8,986 nt of DNA from Candidatus Hydrothermota bacterium (GTDB taxonomy: Bacteria; Hydrothermota; Hydrothermia; UBA1063), in contig QNDO01000055.1 in assembly GCA_003644895.1 (NCBI GenBank), positions 1-8,986 of the forward strand. The letters run 5' to 3'. The notes beneath the pieces are model-generated. The model saw only the letters and a list, made by a program, of their open reading frames with translations. It had not been told where the DNA came from and searched no databases. This document shows positions 1 to 6,227 of the stretch, piece by piece; the first letter of the stretch is position 1; the number at the start of each line of letters is the position of its first letter. The position numbers were made by a program, and so were the translations under genes.

Positions 1-14
1 AAAAGGAGGTAACC

Positions 15-488
15 ATGACTCTTATAGGTGAAAAAGAATGGAATCAGATTCACCTTTTTCTGGACATAATGAACCTTCCCCATAAGGAGATCGGGGAGAG
101 GACAGAGAAGCATATTGTGCTGTTATACAGAAGTACACAAATACATATTGTTCCGGGAGATGACAATATACTTTTTGTGGCTGACGTTATAGAAGGAGTG
201 CAGGAAACCCCTGAATTATACCGATACTTACTAACAGATGCTGCAAAACCCTTTGGCAATGTGAGTGTCAATTCCGGTAGAATATTTATAAGTTATTCCC
301 TGCCTATAGGGACCCTTGATTTCAATATTTTCGCAACCATCCTGTTCCAGTTTTCCATGTATGCAGACTGGCTGGATGATAAGGTCAAAAAGAGATTTGG
401 AGGAAAGAGAATAGCAGATTTACTTGAGGAGATTAGGAAAGAGGATAACTCCAGAAGGAGAACAATCGGTTTTCACCCTACCGAATAA
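15..488 (+). CDS. YbjN/CesT-like small protein (type III secretion chaperone-like fold)
   Basis: A 157-residue soluble protein with no signal peptide or membrane segment. The middle of the protein (about residues 60-130) has the pattern I associate with the YbjN / type III secretion chaperone-like superfamily. A run ending in PELYRYLLTDAA is followed by a strand-like stretch with FISYSLPIG, then a helix with FSMYADWLDDKVKKRFGG. The tail is charged and ends in SRRRTIGFHPTE. Members of this family are thought to bind partner proteins or act as regulators; no catalytic residues are visible, so no specific role can be given. The start is well supported: a very strong Shine-Dalgarno, AAAAGGAGGT at 1-10, lies four bases before the ATG. 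The promoter is outside the window. The 3' end overlaps that of nrdG by 11 bp in convergent orientation. The gene is clearly real; the family assignment is by pattern recognition only. Confidence 0.6.
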   Translation: MTLIGEKEWNQIHLFLDIMNLPHKEIGERTEKHIVLLYRSTQIHIVPGDDNILFVADVIEGVQETPELYRYLLTDAAKPFGNVSVNSGRIFISYSLPIGTLDFNIFATILFQFSMYADWLDDKVKKRFGGKRIADLLEEIRKEDNSRRRTIGFHPTE

Positions 489-497
489 GTTTCTCCT
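456..497. terminator. Possible bidirectional stem-loop at convergent gene ends
   Basis: AGGAGAA (456-462) pairs perfectly with TTCTCCT (491-497), and inside it TCGGT (466-470) pairs with ACCGA (480-484), leaving a 9-base loop. The hairpin brackets both overlapping stop codons of the convergent genes (478-488). There is no strong T-tract on either side, only CTATTTTT further along the plus strand, so a role as a bidirectional terminator is plausible but weak. Confidence 0.3.
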
Positions 498-1167
498 CCG
501 CGCATTCTATTTTTGAAAGCATCTCCTGTAATACAGAATCAGGATAGGGCTCAAAGGAAAAGGAGGGGTCTACAAGTTCTCCTTTTTGGTATCTTTGTAG
601 AATATATCTTTTTACTTTACCCAGAAATTCACAGATGAGGGGAATATCCTCCACTTCAACAAAACAAGGGACTACCGTGGTTCTGAATTCATAGTCAGGT
701 GCCTTTTCTTTTATTATTTCAACCGACCTCTTTATGGCTTCCAGATTCACATTAACCCCGCAGGCCTTACTATATTTTGGAGGCGAACTCTTTATATCCA
801 TGGCCACATAATCACATAGACCCTCGTCAAGAATCCTTTGGAGGAGGCCCGGATTTGAACCATTGGTATCGATTTTCACATCTATCTGAACCTCTTCCTT
901 CAACCTTTTCAGAAAATTAATCAAATTCCGGTAAAGGGTTGGCTCACCACCTGTTATTTCCACACCATCAACCATCTTTTTTCTTTTTTTCAATTTTTCT
1001 ATTATCTCATCCTCATCAATATCTGGAAGTAACTTCAATCTTTCCGGCAAAACAAGTTCCGGATTATGACAGAAGGGACACCGAAAATTGCAACTTCCAA
1101 CAAATATTATCGAGGCTACGTGTCCCGGATAATCAATTAAAGATATCCCCTGAAAGCCTTTTATCAT
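478..1167 (-). CDS. nrdG: Anaerobic ribonucleotide reductase activating enzyme (radical SAM)
   Basis: A 229-residue radical SAM protein. The iron-sulfur cluster motif CNFRCPFC (Cys26, Cys30, Cys33) follows a typical NrdG-type opening, GISLIDYPG. The GGEPT motif that contacts S-adenosylmethionine is at residues 73-77. In this family the enzyme reduces SAM at a [4Fe-4S] cluster and the 5'-deoxyadenosyl radical abstracts hydrogen from the reductase's C-terminal glycine. The length and N-terminus fit the NrdG2-type activases of anaerobes. An in-frame TAA two codons before the ATG fixes the start. There is no good Shine-Dalgarno, but the first 35 bp overlap the 3' end of the upstream glycyl-radical ORF, which suggests translational coupling. 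Here the expected substrate glycine is on that separate small protein rather than on NrdD. The 3' end overlaps the convergent YbjN-like gene. Confidence 0.92.
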   Translation of the reverse strand: MIKGFQGISLIDYPGHVASIIFVGSCNFRCPFCHNPELVLPERLKLLPDIDEDEIIEKLKKRKKMVDGVEITGGEPTLYRNLINFLKRLKEEVQIDVKIDTNGSNPGLLQRILDEGLCDYVAMDIKSSPPKYSKACGVNVNLEAIKRSVEIIKEKAPDYEFRTTVVPCFVEVEDIPLICEFLGKVKRYILQRYQKGELVDPSFSFEPYPDSVLQEMLSKIECAEEKLIR

Positions 1168-1321
1168 TTTTTAGTTTCTTGGGGTCAATCAATTTTCTTT
1201 CCTTAAATTCTCTCTGCTTTCCCGGATTCCAGTTGCTTACAGGCCTGAAATAACCCACAACCCGGGAATAAACTTCACAGGGAATAACTTTAACTTTAAT
1301 TTTTCTTCCGGTTTTTTCCAT
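1133..1321 (-). CDS. Stand-alone glycyl-radical domain of class III ribonucleotide reductase
   Basis: A 62-residue basic protein. Residues 15-42, beginning CEVYSRVVGYFRPVSNWN and continuing GKQREFKER, match the C-terminal glycyl-radical segment that is normally fused to NrdD. Gly23 in RVVGYFRP is the predicted radical site. The gene is separate from nrdD: it lies 14 bp downstream in another frame, with its own ATG and a Shine-Dalgarno (AAGGAG, eight bases before the ATG) that abuts the nrdD stop codon. The large NrdD here lacks this motif, so the two products probably form one enzyme. Only one cysteine (Cys15) is present, so the usual four-cysteine zinc site is not rebuilt here. The last 20 residues, rich in Lys/Asp and ending SGDIFN, overlap the start of nrdG and look like a dispensable tail. 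The sequence match is strong; function in trans is inference. Confidence 0.85.
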   Translation of the reverse strand: MEKTGRKIKVKVIPCEVYSRVVGYFRPVSNWNPGKQREFKERKLIDPKKLKNDKRLSGDIFN

Positions 1322-1335
1322 TTTTCTTTCTCCTT

Positions 1336-3471
1336 TTATTTTCCAGATTTATTGAGATCTATTCCGAGAAACAAACTTGGCTGATGCACTGTTCGGGCTG
1401 CCTCATCTTCAATAACAATATAACTTCCCTGAGGTAATTTTGCCAGATCCTCCTCATCCATTTCCACAACAACTCCATACTTTTCAATAACCTCTTTTGG
1501 ATGCGGATTGGGATCATAATAGTGTACTCCCGGTAGGAATCCGGAAACAGGAGAGATGGAGAAGCATGGTGTAATTGAGAAATAAGGTAATCTATAGTTG
1601 GTAACAATTTTCCTCACAAGGTTTTTCACCAGATCAGGGTCAAAGATACTCTCGCCTATGAAGAGATGAACCACTGTTCCACCGGTGAACAGAATCTGAA
1701 GGTCATCCTCAAATTCCAGAATCTCAAAAATATCGTCAGTTGCTTGAACCGGAAGATGCACCGAATTGGTATAATAGGGTTCATCCTTTGTTCCCTGAAT
1801 TTTTATATCAGGGAAGTATTCAAGATCTTTCTTCGCAAGCCTGTAAGACGCACCTTCGGCAGGAGTGGCTTCGAGATTATAGAGATTACCTGTCTCTCCC
1901 TGAAATTCTTGAAGAATTTCCCTCATATAATTGAGTACTCTTTTTGCAAACTCTTTCCCTTCCTTGGAGAAGAAAGGTATTCCAAGGAAGTTCTCAACAG
2001 CTTCATTCACTCCAATAAGTCCTATGGTTGAGAAATGATTTGCCCAGTAAGCTCCTTTCAGTTTCTTAATAGGCTCAAGATAAACCTTAGAATACGGATA
2101 AAGTCCCTTCTCTGTAAACCTTTCAAGAATCTTCCTCTTGGTCTCAAGGGCCTTCTTGGCTATTTCCATGAGTTCGGTTAACCTGTGGAAAAACTCTCCC
2201 TCCGTTCTTGAAATATACCCGATTCTGGGAAGATTGATGGTCACCACGCCTATTGAACCTGTGAGAGGATTTGCTCCGAAGAGACCCCCTCCCCTCTTTC
2301 TGAGTTCTCTGTTATCCAGCCTGAGCCGGCAACACATAGACCGTGCATCCTCGGGTTTCATGTCTGAGTTGACAAAATTGGAGAAATACGGAACTCCATA
2401 TTTTCCAGTGAGCTCCCACAGAGGTATCAGTGATGGATTGTCCCAGTCAAAATCCTTTGTTATGTTATAGGTTGGAATTGGAAATGTGAAGATTCTTCCA
2501 TTCGCATCTCCCTCCATCATGAGCTCAATAAAAGCCCTATTTATCATATCCATCTCGTGCTGGAACTCCTCATACTTTACGGCTCTCTCCTTACCACCCA
2601 CAATAACAAGTCTGTCCCTGTAAAGAGGAGAAACCGTGAGGTCGAAGGTTAGATTTGAAAACGGGGTTTGAAATCCTACCCTCGTTGGAATATTAACATT
2701 GAATAGAAATTCCTGAAGCGCCTGTTTTACCTCTTTGTATGAAAGATTATCATATCTCACAAAGGGGGCTAAAAGAGTATCAAAATTACTCAGAGCTTGG
2801 GCACCCGCTGCTTCTCCCTGAAGAGTATAGAAGAAATTCACTATCTGCCCGAGAGCAGTTCTGAAATGTTTTGCAGGTTTTGAGGAAATTTTTCCGGGAA
2901 CACCTCCGAAACCTCTTCTCAAAAGGTCCTCAAGGTCCCATCCCACACAATAGGGTCCGAGTATCCCCAGGTCATGAATATGGATATCACCTCTCACATG
3001 TGCTTTGCCAGCATCTTCTGGATATATCTTTGTCAACCAGTACCGAGCAATAACAGAGGAGGAGACATGAAAATTGAGACCCTGAAGGGAATATGACATA
3101 TTGGAATTTTCTCTTATTCTCCAGTCCCTATCTTCAAGATAATTATCAACAAGGTTAATAGCTGTTTTAAAGAGTTCCCTAAAATCTCTTAGTTCCTGAT
3201 GCTGTTTACGGTAAAGAATATAATGCTTTGCTGCCTCTGTCTCTCCTCTCTTCATTAAAACTTTTTCAACAACATCCTGGATGTCTTCAATATCGGGTAT
3301 CAGTTCATCCCCATATGTTGTTTCCAGTATCCTCACCACCTCTTCTTTCAGTTGTTCTGCAAGAAGCTTATCTGGATTTCCAGTGGCTGCGAGAGCATAA
3401 AAAATTGCTCTCTTTATTCGAGAATCATCAAAAGGAACAAGTTGTCCATCCCTTTTGCGTACCAATTTCAT
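1336..3471 (-). CDS. nrdD: Class III anaerobic ribonucleoside-triphosphate reductase, large subunit without glycyl-radical domain
   Basis: A 711-residue catalytic subunit that reduces ribonucleotides to deoxyribonucleotides for DNA synthesis without oxygen. Residues 1-90 are an ATP cone (KLVRKRDGQLVPFD near the start), the allosteric domain. The barrel follows, with GPYCVGWDLEDLL (Cys175) and the finger-loop motif SMCCRLRLDNREL (Cys380/381) that supplies the thiyl-radical cysteine. The region where NrdD proteins normally carry a zinc ribbon (Cys pairs) and then the radical glycine instead reads FSISPVSGFLPGVHYYDP. A novel tail of about 50 residues follows, ending near QPSLFLGIDLNKSGK, with no cysteines and no RVxGY motif. 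The motif is on the next ORF. ATG at 3471 is preferred, with GGAG ten bases upstream; an in-frame TTG at 3477 would add two residues. This is the first gene of the three-gene operon with the radical-domain ORF and nrdG. Confidence 0.93.
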   Translation of the reverse strand: MKLVRKRDGQLVPFDDSRIKRAIFYALAATGNPDKLLAEQLKEEVVRILETTYGDELIPDIEDIQDVVEKVLMKRGETEAAKHYILYRKQHQELRDFRELFKTAINLVDNYLEDRDWRIRENSNMSYSLQGLNFHVSSSVIARYWLTKIYPEDAGKAHVRGDIHIHDLGILGPYCVGWDLEDLLRRGFGGVPGKISSKPAKHFRTALGQIVNFFYTLQGEAAGAQALSNFDTLLAPFVRYDNLSYKEVKQALQEFLFNVNIPTRVGFQTPFSNLTFDLTVSPLYRDRLVIVGGKERAVKYEEFQHEMDMINRAFIELMMEGDANGRIFTFPIPTYNITKDFDWDNPSLIPLWELTGKYGVPYFSNFVNSDMKPEDARSMCCRLRLDNRELRKRGGGLFGANPLTGSIGVVTINLPRIGYISRTEGEFFHRLTELMEIAKKALETKRKILERFTEKGLYPYSKVYLEPIKKLKGAYWANHFSTIGLIGVNEAVENFLGIPFFSKEGKEFAKRVLNYMREILQEFQGETGNLYNLEATPAEGASYRLAKKDLEYFPDIKIQGTKDEPYYTNSVHLPVQATDDIFEILEFEDDLQILFTGGTVVHLFIGESIFDPDLVKNLVRKIVTNYRLPYFSITPCFSISPVSGFLPGVHYYDPNPHPKEVIEKYGVVVEMDEEDLAKLPQGSYIVIEDEAARTVHQPSLFLGIDLNKSGK

Positions 3472-3493
3472 GATCAAACCACTCCTTCAGATT

Positions 3494-3522
3494 ATTATAC
3501 TTTTACAATTCTGGTGAAAGAA
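3494..3522 (-). promoter_or_regulatory. Predicted nrdD operon promoter
   Basis: On the minus strand a perfect -10 hexamer TATAAT (3499-3494) lies just upstream of the nrdD Shine-Dalgarno. With 17-bp spacing the -35 would be a poor TTCTTT (3522-3517). Transcription would start near 3487, giving a short leader. A weak -35 fits a promoter that needs an activator. Confidence 0.5.
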
Positions 3523-3534
3523 AATAACATATTG

Positions 3535-3557
3535 CTCAGAGTATATATATCTCTGAG
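3535..3557. promoter_or_regulatory. Perfect inverted repeat upstream of nrdD, candidate operator
   Basis: CTCAGAG (3535-3541) and its exact reverse complement CTCTGAG (3551-3557) flank a nine-base alternating TA spacer. The centre (3546) is about 59 bp upstream of the predicted nrdD transcription start, a distance typical of activator sites. The arrangement (symmetric arms around an alternating AT core) recalls NrdR boxes, but the arms differ from the ACAC/GTGT consensus. No T-tract follows, so it is not an obvious terminator. Confidence 0.45.
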
Positions 3558-3655
3558 GATTCATTGTTCCCCTTTTTTAATTTATAGTATAGGGGGGGAT
3601 TGTAAATTTTGCAAGTGAAAAGATTGTCTGGGTAATTTAAAATATAATCTCAGAT

Positions 3656-4387
3656 TTACAACAATTTCAGAACGCTCTCACAGAATTTACTGAGCCTCTT
3701 TTCAATTTTTAGTGATGCAAAACTATCAAGCGCTGTTTCACGCTTATTAATGATCACAAGGGGAACCTTTTCCTGTACACATATGAGAGGCAGGTAAGCT
3801 GCAGGATAAACCACAAGAGAGCTTCCCATAACTATGCAGAGAGTCGCTTTTTTGGCTGCCTCCTGTGCTTTAATAAGTGCATCCTGGGGGAGAGGTTCCC
3901 CGAAAAACACAACATCCGGTTTAATCACTCCTCCACACTCACATTTCGGAACCGTGACGTTTTCCAGTTCTGTGACGAGGTCTTCAAAGGAGAATTCCTT
4001 GCCACATTTAAGACAATGAGATGTTTTGTAAGAACCGTGAAGTTCTACTACTTTCTTATTACCTGCCTTCTGATGAAGCCCATCTATGTTTTGAGTTGCA
4101 ACAAGAAGGAGCTTTCCCATTTCTTCAAGTTTATAGACAAGTCTATGAGCTGGATTGGGTTCTGCATCGAGAAGCTGAGGGAGAAGTTTCTTTGTAACCT
4201 CATAAAACAATGAAGGGTCCTTTCTGAAATAATCTATGTCAAATACATATTCAGGATATTCTGTATACAGCCCCTTTTCTCCTCTAAAATCCGGAATCCC
4301 ACTTTCCGTACTTACGCCAGCACCGGTAAGAACAAAAATCCTATTTTTTTCTTCTATCAATCTGACAAGATATTCGACTTTATCCAT
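3656..4387 (-). CDS. cobB: Sir2-family NAD-dependent protein deacylase (sirtuin, Thermotoga-like)
   Basis: A 243-residue cytoplasmic sirtuin that removes acyl groups from lysine using NAD. Visible motifs in order: GAGVSTESGIPDFRG (from residue 22, NAD binding), TQNIDGLH (98-105), catalytic His117 in ELHGS, the zinc-binding cysteines 125, 128, 149 and 151 (CxxC then CxC), VVFFGEPLP, and MGSSLVVYPAA (cofactor pocket). The segment GLYTEYPEYVFDIDYF and the LVVYPAAYLPL stretch closely resemble the Thermotoga maritima Sir2 as I remember it (class U). The Ala-Tyr-Arg pattern of SIRT5-like desuccinylases is not evident, so deacetylase activity is most likely. No Shine-Dalgarno precedes the ATG, and the predicted promoter places the transcription start at the ATG, suggesting a leaderless mRNA. 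It diverges from the rhomboid gene. The symbol is by family; the substrate is unknown. Confidence 0.92.
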   Translation of the reverse strand: MDKVEYLVRLIEEKNRIFVLTGAGVSTESGIPDFRGEKGLYTEYPEYVFDIDYFRKDPSLFYEVTKKLLPQLLDAEPNPAHRLVYKLEEMGKLLLVATQNIDGLHQKAGNKKVVELHGSYKTSHCLKCGKEFSFEDLVTELENVTVPKCECGGVIKPDVVFFGEPLPQDALIKAQEAAKKATLCIVMGSSLVVYPAAYLPLICVQEKVPLVIINKRETALDSFASLKIEKRLSKFCESVLKLL

Positions 4388-4393
4388 GATAAA

Positions 4394-4422
4394 AATTTAA
4401 AGATGGGGTGAAGTGTTTTCAA
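4394..4422 (-). promoter_or_regulatory. Predicted sirtuin promoter (leaderless)
   Basis: Minus-strand TTGAAA (4422-4417), a 17-bp spacer and TAAATT (4399-4394). The -10 ends seven bases before the A of the sirtuin ATG (4387), so the transcript would begin at or next to the start codon. No Shine-Dalgarno is present. Confidence 0.5.
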
Positions 4423-4428
4423 AGATTT

Positions 4429-4457
4429 TTGATTTAATTTTATCCCGATGTTATAAT
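4429..4457 (+). promoter_or_regulatory. Predicted rhomboid promoter (leaderless)
   Basis: TTGATT (4429-4434), a 17-bp spacer and a perfect TATAAT (4452-4457). Transcription would start near 4464, with the ATG at 4465. The bases before the ATG (TTTCCTCC) are the opposite of a Shine-Dalgarno. The -35 lies six bases from the -35 of the divergent sirtuin promoter. Confidence 0.6.
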
Positions 4458-4464
4458 TTCCTCC

Positions 4465-5175
4465 ATGATTCCATTAAAAGACGAAAATCCAAGAAGAAGT
4501 TTTCCTATTGTAAATTATGTCCTTATCGGAATAAATATTATCATCTTCTTTTATGAAATGTCGCTTGGTAGAGGACTGAACTATTTCTTTCTCAAATATG
4601 GCCTCATACCCTACGAAATAACTCGTTTTAAAGACTTACCTCCTTTTGTTTCCCACCCTGTGATTCTCAATATATTTACATCCATGTTTCTCCATGGAAG
4701 TTTCATGCACATTGCTGGAAATATGCTGTATCTATATATATTTGGAGATAATGTAGAAGATGCCCTTGGACACATAAGATATTTTTTCTTTTATATCTTA
4801 TCAGGAATAGGGGCTGCCCTTGCACAGATTATAATTACTCCATCTTCTCTTATTCCCAACATCGGTGCTTCAGGGGCTATATCCGGCGTTCTCGGTGCCT
4901 ATGTGCTGCTCTATCCCCATGCGAGAGTAATCACTCTTATCCCTGATCCTTTTACCTTCGGACTTTTTTACAGACTTACAAAAATTCCTGCACTCTTTTT
5001 CATTGGATTCTGGTTTATTCTACAATTCTTCCAAGGAATTCTCACTCTACCTTATGCAGGTAAAACAGGCGGTGTTGCCTGGTGGGCACATATTGGAGGT
5101 TTTATTACCGGAATAATACTCGTCCTTCTCTATTACTCCAGTTTAACCGGCATGAGGAGATATAGAAGGTTGTAA
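4465..5175 (+). CDS. Rhomboid-family intramembrane serine protease
   Basis: A 236-residue polytopic inner-membrane protein. After a short cytoplasmic start, about six hydrophobic segments follow, beginning around residues 15-31 (FPIVNYVLIGINIIIFFYE). The family motifs are present: the HxxxN oxyanion pair at His82/Asn86 in MHIAGNMLYLYIFG, the nucleophile Ser136 in GASGAISG, and the catalytic His209 in AHIGGFITG. A loop between residues 34 and 65 with GLIPYEIT is typical of bacterial rhomboids of this size. The enzyme cleaves membrane proteins within or near their transmembrane segments; its substrate cannot be told from context. The basic C-terminus (MRRYRRL) is predicted to be cytoplasmic. 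The last 43 bp overlap the 3' end of dnaN in convergent orientation. A TTTTTTT run at 5189-5195 follows the stop, but only a weak stem (GAGGA/TCCTC) precedes it. Confidence 0.93.
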   Translation: MIPLKDENPRRSFPIVNYVLIGINIIIFFYEMSLGRGLNYFFLKYGLIPYEITRFKDLPPFVSHPVILNIFTSMFLHGSFMHIAGNMLYLYIFGDNVEDALGHIRYFFFYILSGIGAALAQIIITPSSLIPNIGASGAISGVLGAYVLLYPHARVITLIPDPFTFGLFYRLTKIPALFFIGFWFILQFFQGILTLPYAGKTGGVAWWAHIGGFITGIILVLLYYSSLTGMRRYRRL

Positions 5176-6227
5176 TTCATTTCCTCTGTTTTTTTAGGCT
5201 CGATCATAACAGCCTGGTGGGGATCATAAAAATGTAAAAGAATTTCATCAGAATCGATGTGTCTCACTATTTCATGGAGAAATCTCACATTAAAACCTAT
5301 TCTCATTTCTTCCCCTGTATAATCTCCAGTCAATTCTTCCTTTGCTTCACCGAATTCTGAGCCAGCTAGTATGTAAGAAGTACTACCAACATGCCATTCT
5401 ATAAGATTTGAGCCAGTGGGTACTATCTCACTTATTCTCCTTAATATATTTTCAAGTTCTTTTTTCTCGCATTTAAATACAAATCCTTCTTCTTTTGGTA
5501 TCACCTCTCTATAAGGTGCATATGGACCTTCAATGAGTCTTGTGATAAGCTTTGTGTCCGAAAATTCAAAAGATAGATTATTTCCATCCTGAGAGATTCT
5601 AACACTTTCCTCATCGGATCCCTTTAGAAAATCGAAAACATTTCTGGGGACAATAGCCTCGATCTTCCCCTCTGTGGCATCCACCCCCTTCCAGTAAAAA
5701 GCAAGCTTGTGGGCATCTGAAGCCACCATTCTGAATTCACCATCTTCAACTTCTATGAGAATTCCGTTCAAAAACGGGCGAGGGTCATCCTTTGCAGCGC
5801 AAAAACCTGTGTAGCTAAACCCTTTTAAAACATCTTCTCTTAAAATTTGAACCCTGTTTTTTCCGTCTAATTCCTTCATCTTTGGAAAATCTTCTGGAGG
5901 CTGGCCTGCAAGATCGTAATAACTTTTTCCCCAAGATATCTTAGTAAGATTCCCCGATGTACTTATATTCAACACTGTAGGTTCAAGGGTGGAAAGTATT
6001 CTGAGAAGGGGCTTTCCAGGTAATGTAAAGGTAATGTTTTCCACACTTTCCACAGGGATGGTTCCTTTTATGGAAAAGTCCAGATTGGAAGCCATAAGGG
6101 TCATTTTACCGTCTTTTATTTCGAACAGTATATTCTGAAGGATGGGCATGGTGCTTCTTGCTGGAAGTGCTGTTGAAACTTGCTGAACAATGTTCAACAA
6201 TCTATCTTTTTCCACAGTGAATTCCAT
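5133..6227 (-). CDS. dnaN: DNA polymerase III beta subunit (sliding clamp)
   Basis: A 364-residue clamp protein of normal length with the expected three similar domains of about 120 residues. The opening MEFTVEKDRLLNIVQQVSTALPARSTMPILQNI is replaced here by its key features: the L..I..V..A...R...PIL pattern of beta clamps, DAHKLAF near residue 170, and the C-terminal LLMPVKL that forms part of the partner-binding pocket. The dimeric ring holds polymerase III and repair proteins on DNA. The start has a strong Shine-Dalgarno, AAAGGAGGT, about five bases before the ATG. The gene follows dnaA on the same strand after a 118-bp spacer with DnaA-box-like sites, the classic dnaA-dnaN order. The final 43 bp are antisense to the rhomboid C-terminal codons, and since LMPVKL is the conserved end of the family, the overlap is genuine rather than a run-on. 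Confidence 0.97.
   Translation of the reverse strand: MEFTVEKDRLLNIVQQVSTALPARSTMPILQNILFEIKDGKMTLMASNLDFSIKGTIPVESVENITFTLPGKPLLRILSTLEPTVLNISTSGNLTKISWGKSYYDLAGQPPEDFPKMKELDGKNRVQILREDVLKGFSYTGFCAAKDDPRPFLNGILIEVEDGEFRMVASDAHKLAFYWKGVDATEGKIEAIVPRNVFDFLKGSDEESVRISQDGNNLSFEFSDTKLITRLIEGPYAPYREVIPKEEGFVFKCEKKELENILRRISEIVPTGSNLIEWHVGSTSYILAGSEFGEAKEELTGDYTGEEMRIGFNVRFLHEIVRHIDSDEILLHFYDPHQAVMIEPKKTEEMNYNLLYLLMPVKLE

Noticed and set aside
2183..2191. TGTGGAAAA DnaA-box-like site within nrdD
   Set aside because: Isolated near-match within coding sequence, far from the other boxes; expected by chance in a window of this size.
3592..3598. Run of seven G in the nrdD-sirtuin spacer, a possible slippage tract
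   Set aside because: It is outside any ORF and outside the nrdD promoter elements, and seven bases is short; no sign of phase variation.
3565..3598. CCCC/GGGG inverted repeat in the spacer as a sirtuin terminator
   Set aside because: Only four pairs with a loop of about 20 bases and no following T-tract.
3352..3618. Plus-strand ORF of 88 codons across the nrdD start and spacer
   Set aside because: Antisense shadow of nrdD with no Shine-Dalgarno and no recognisable domain.
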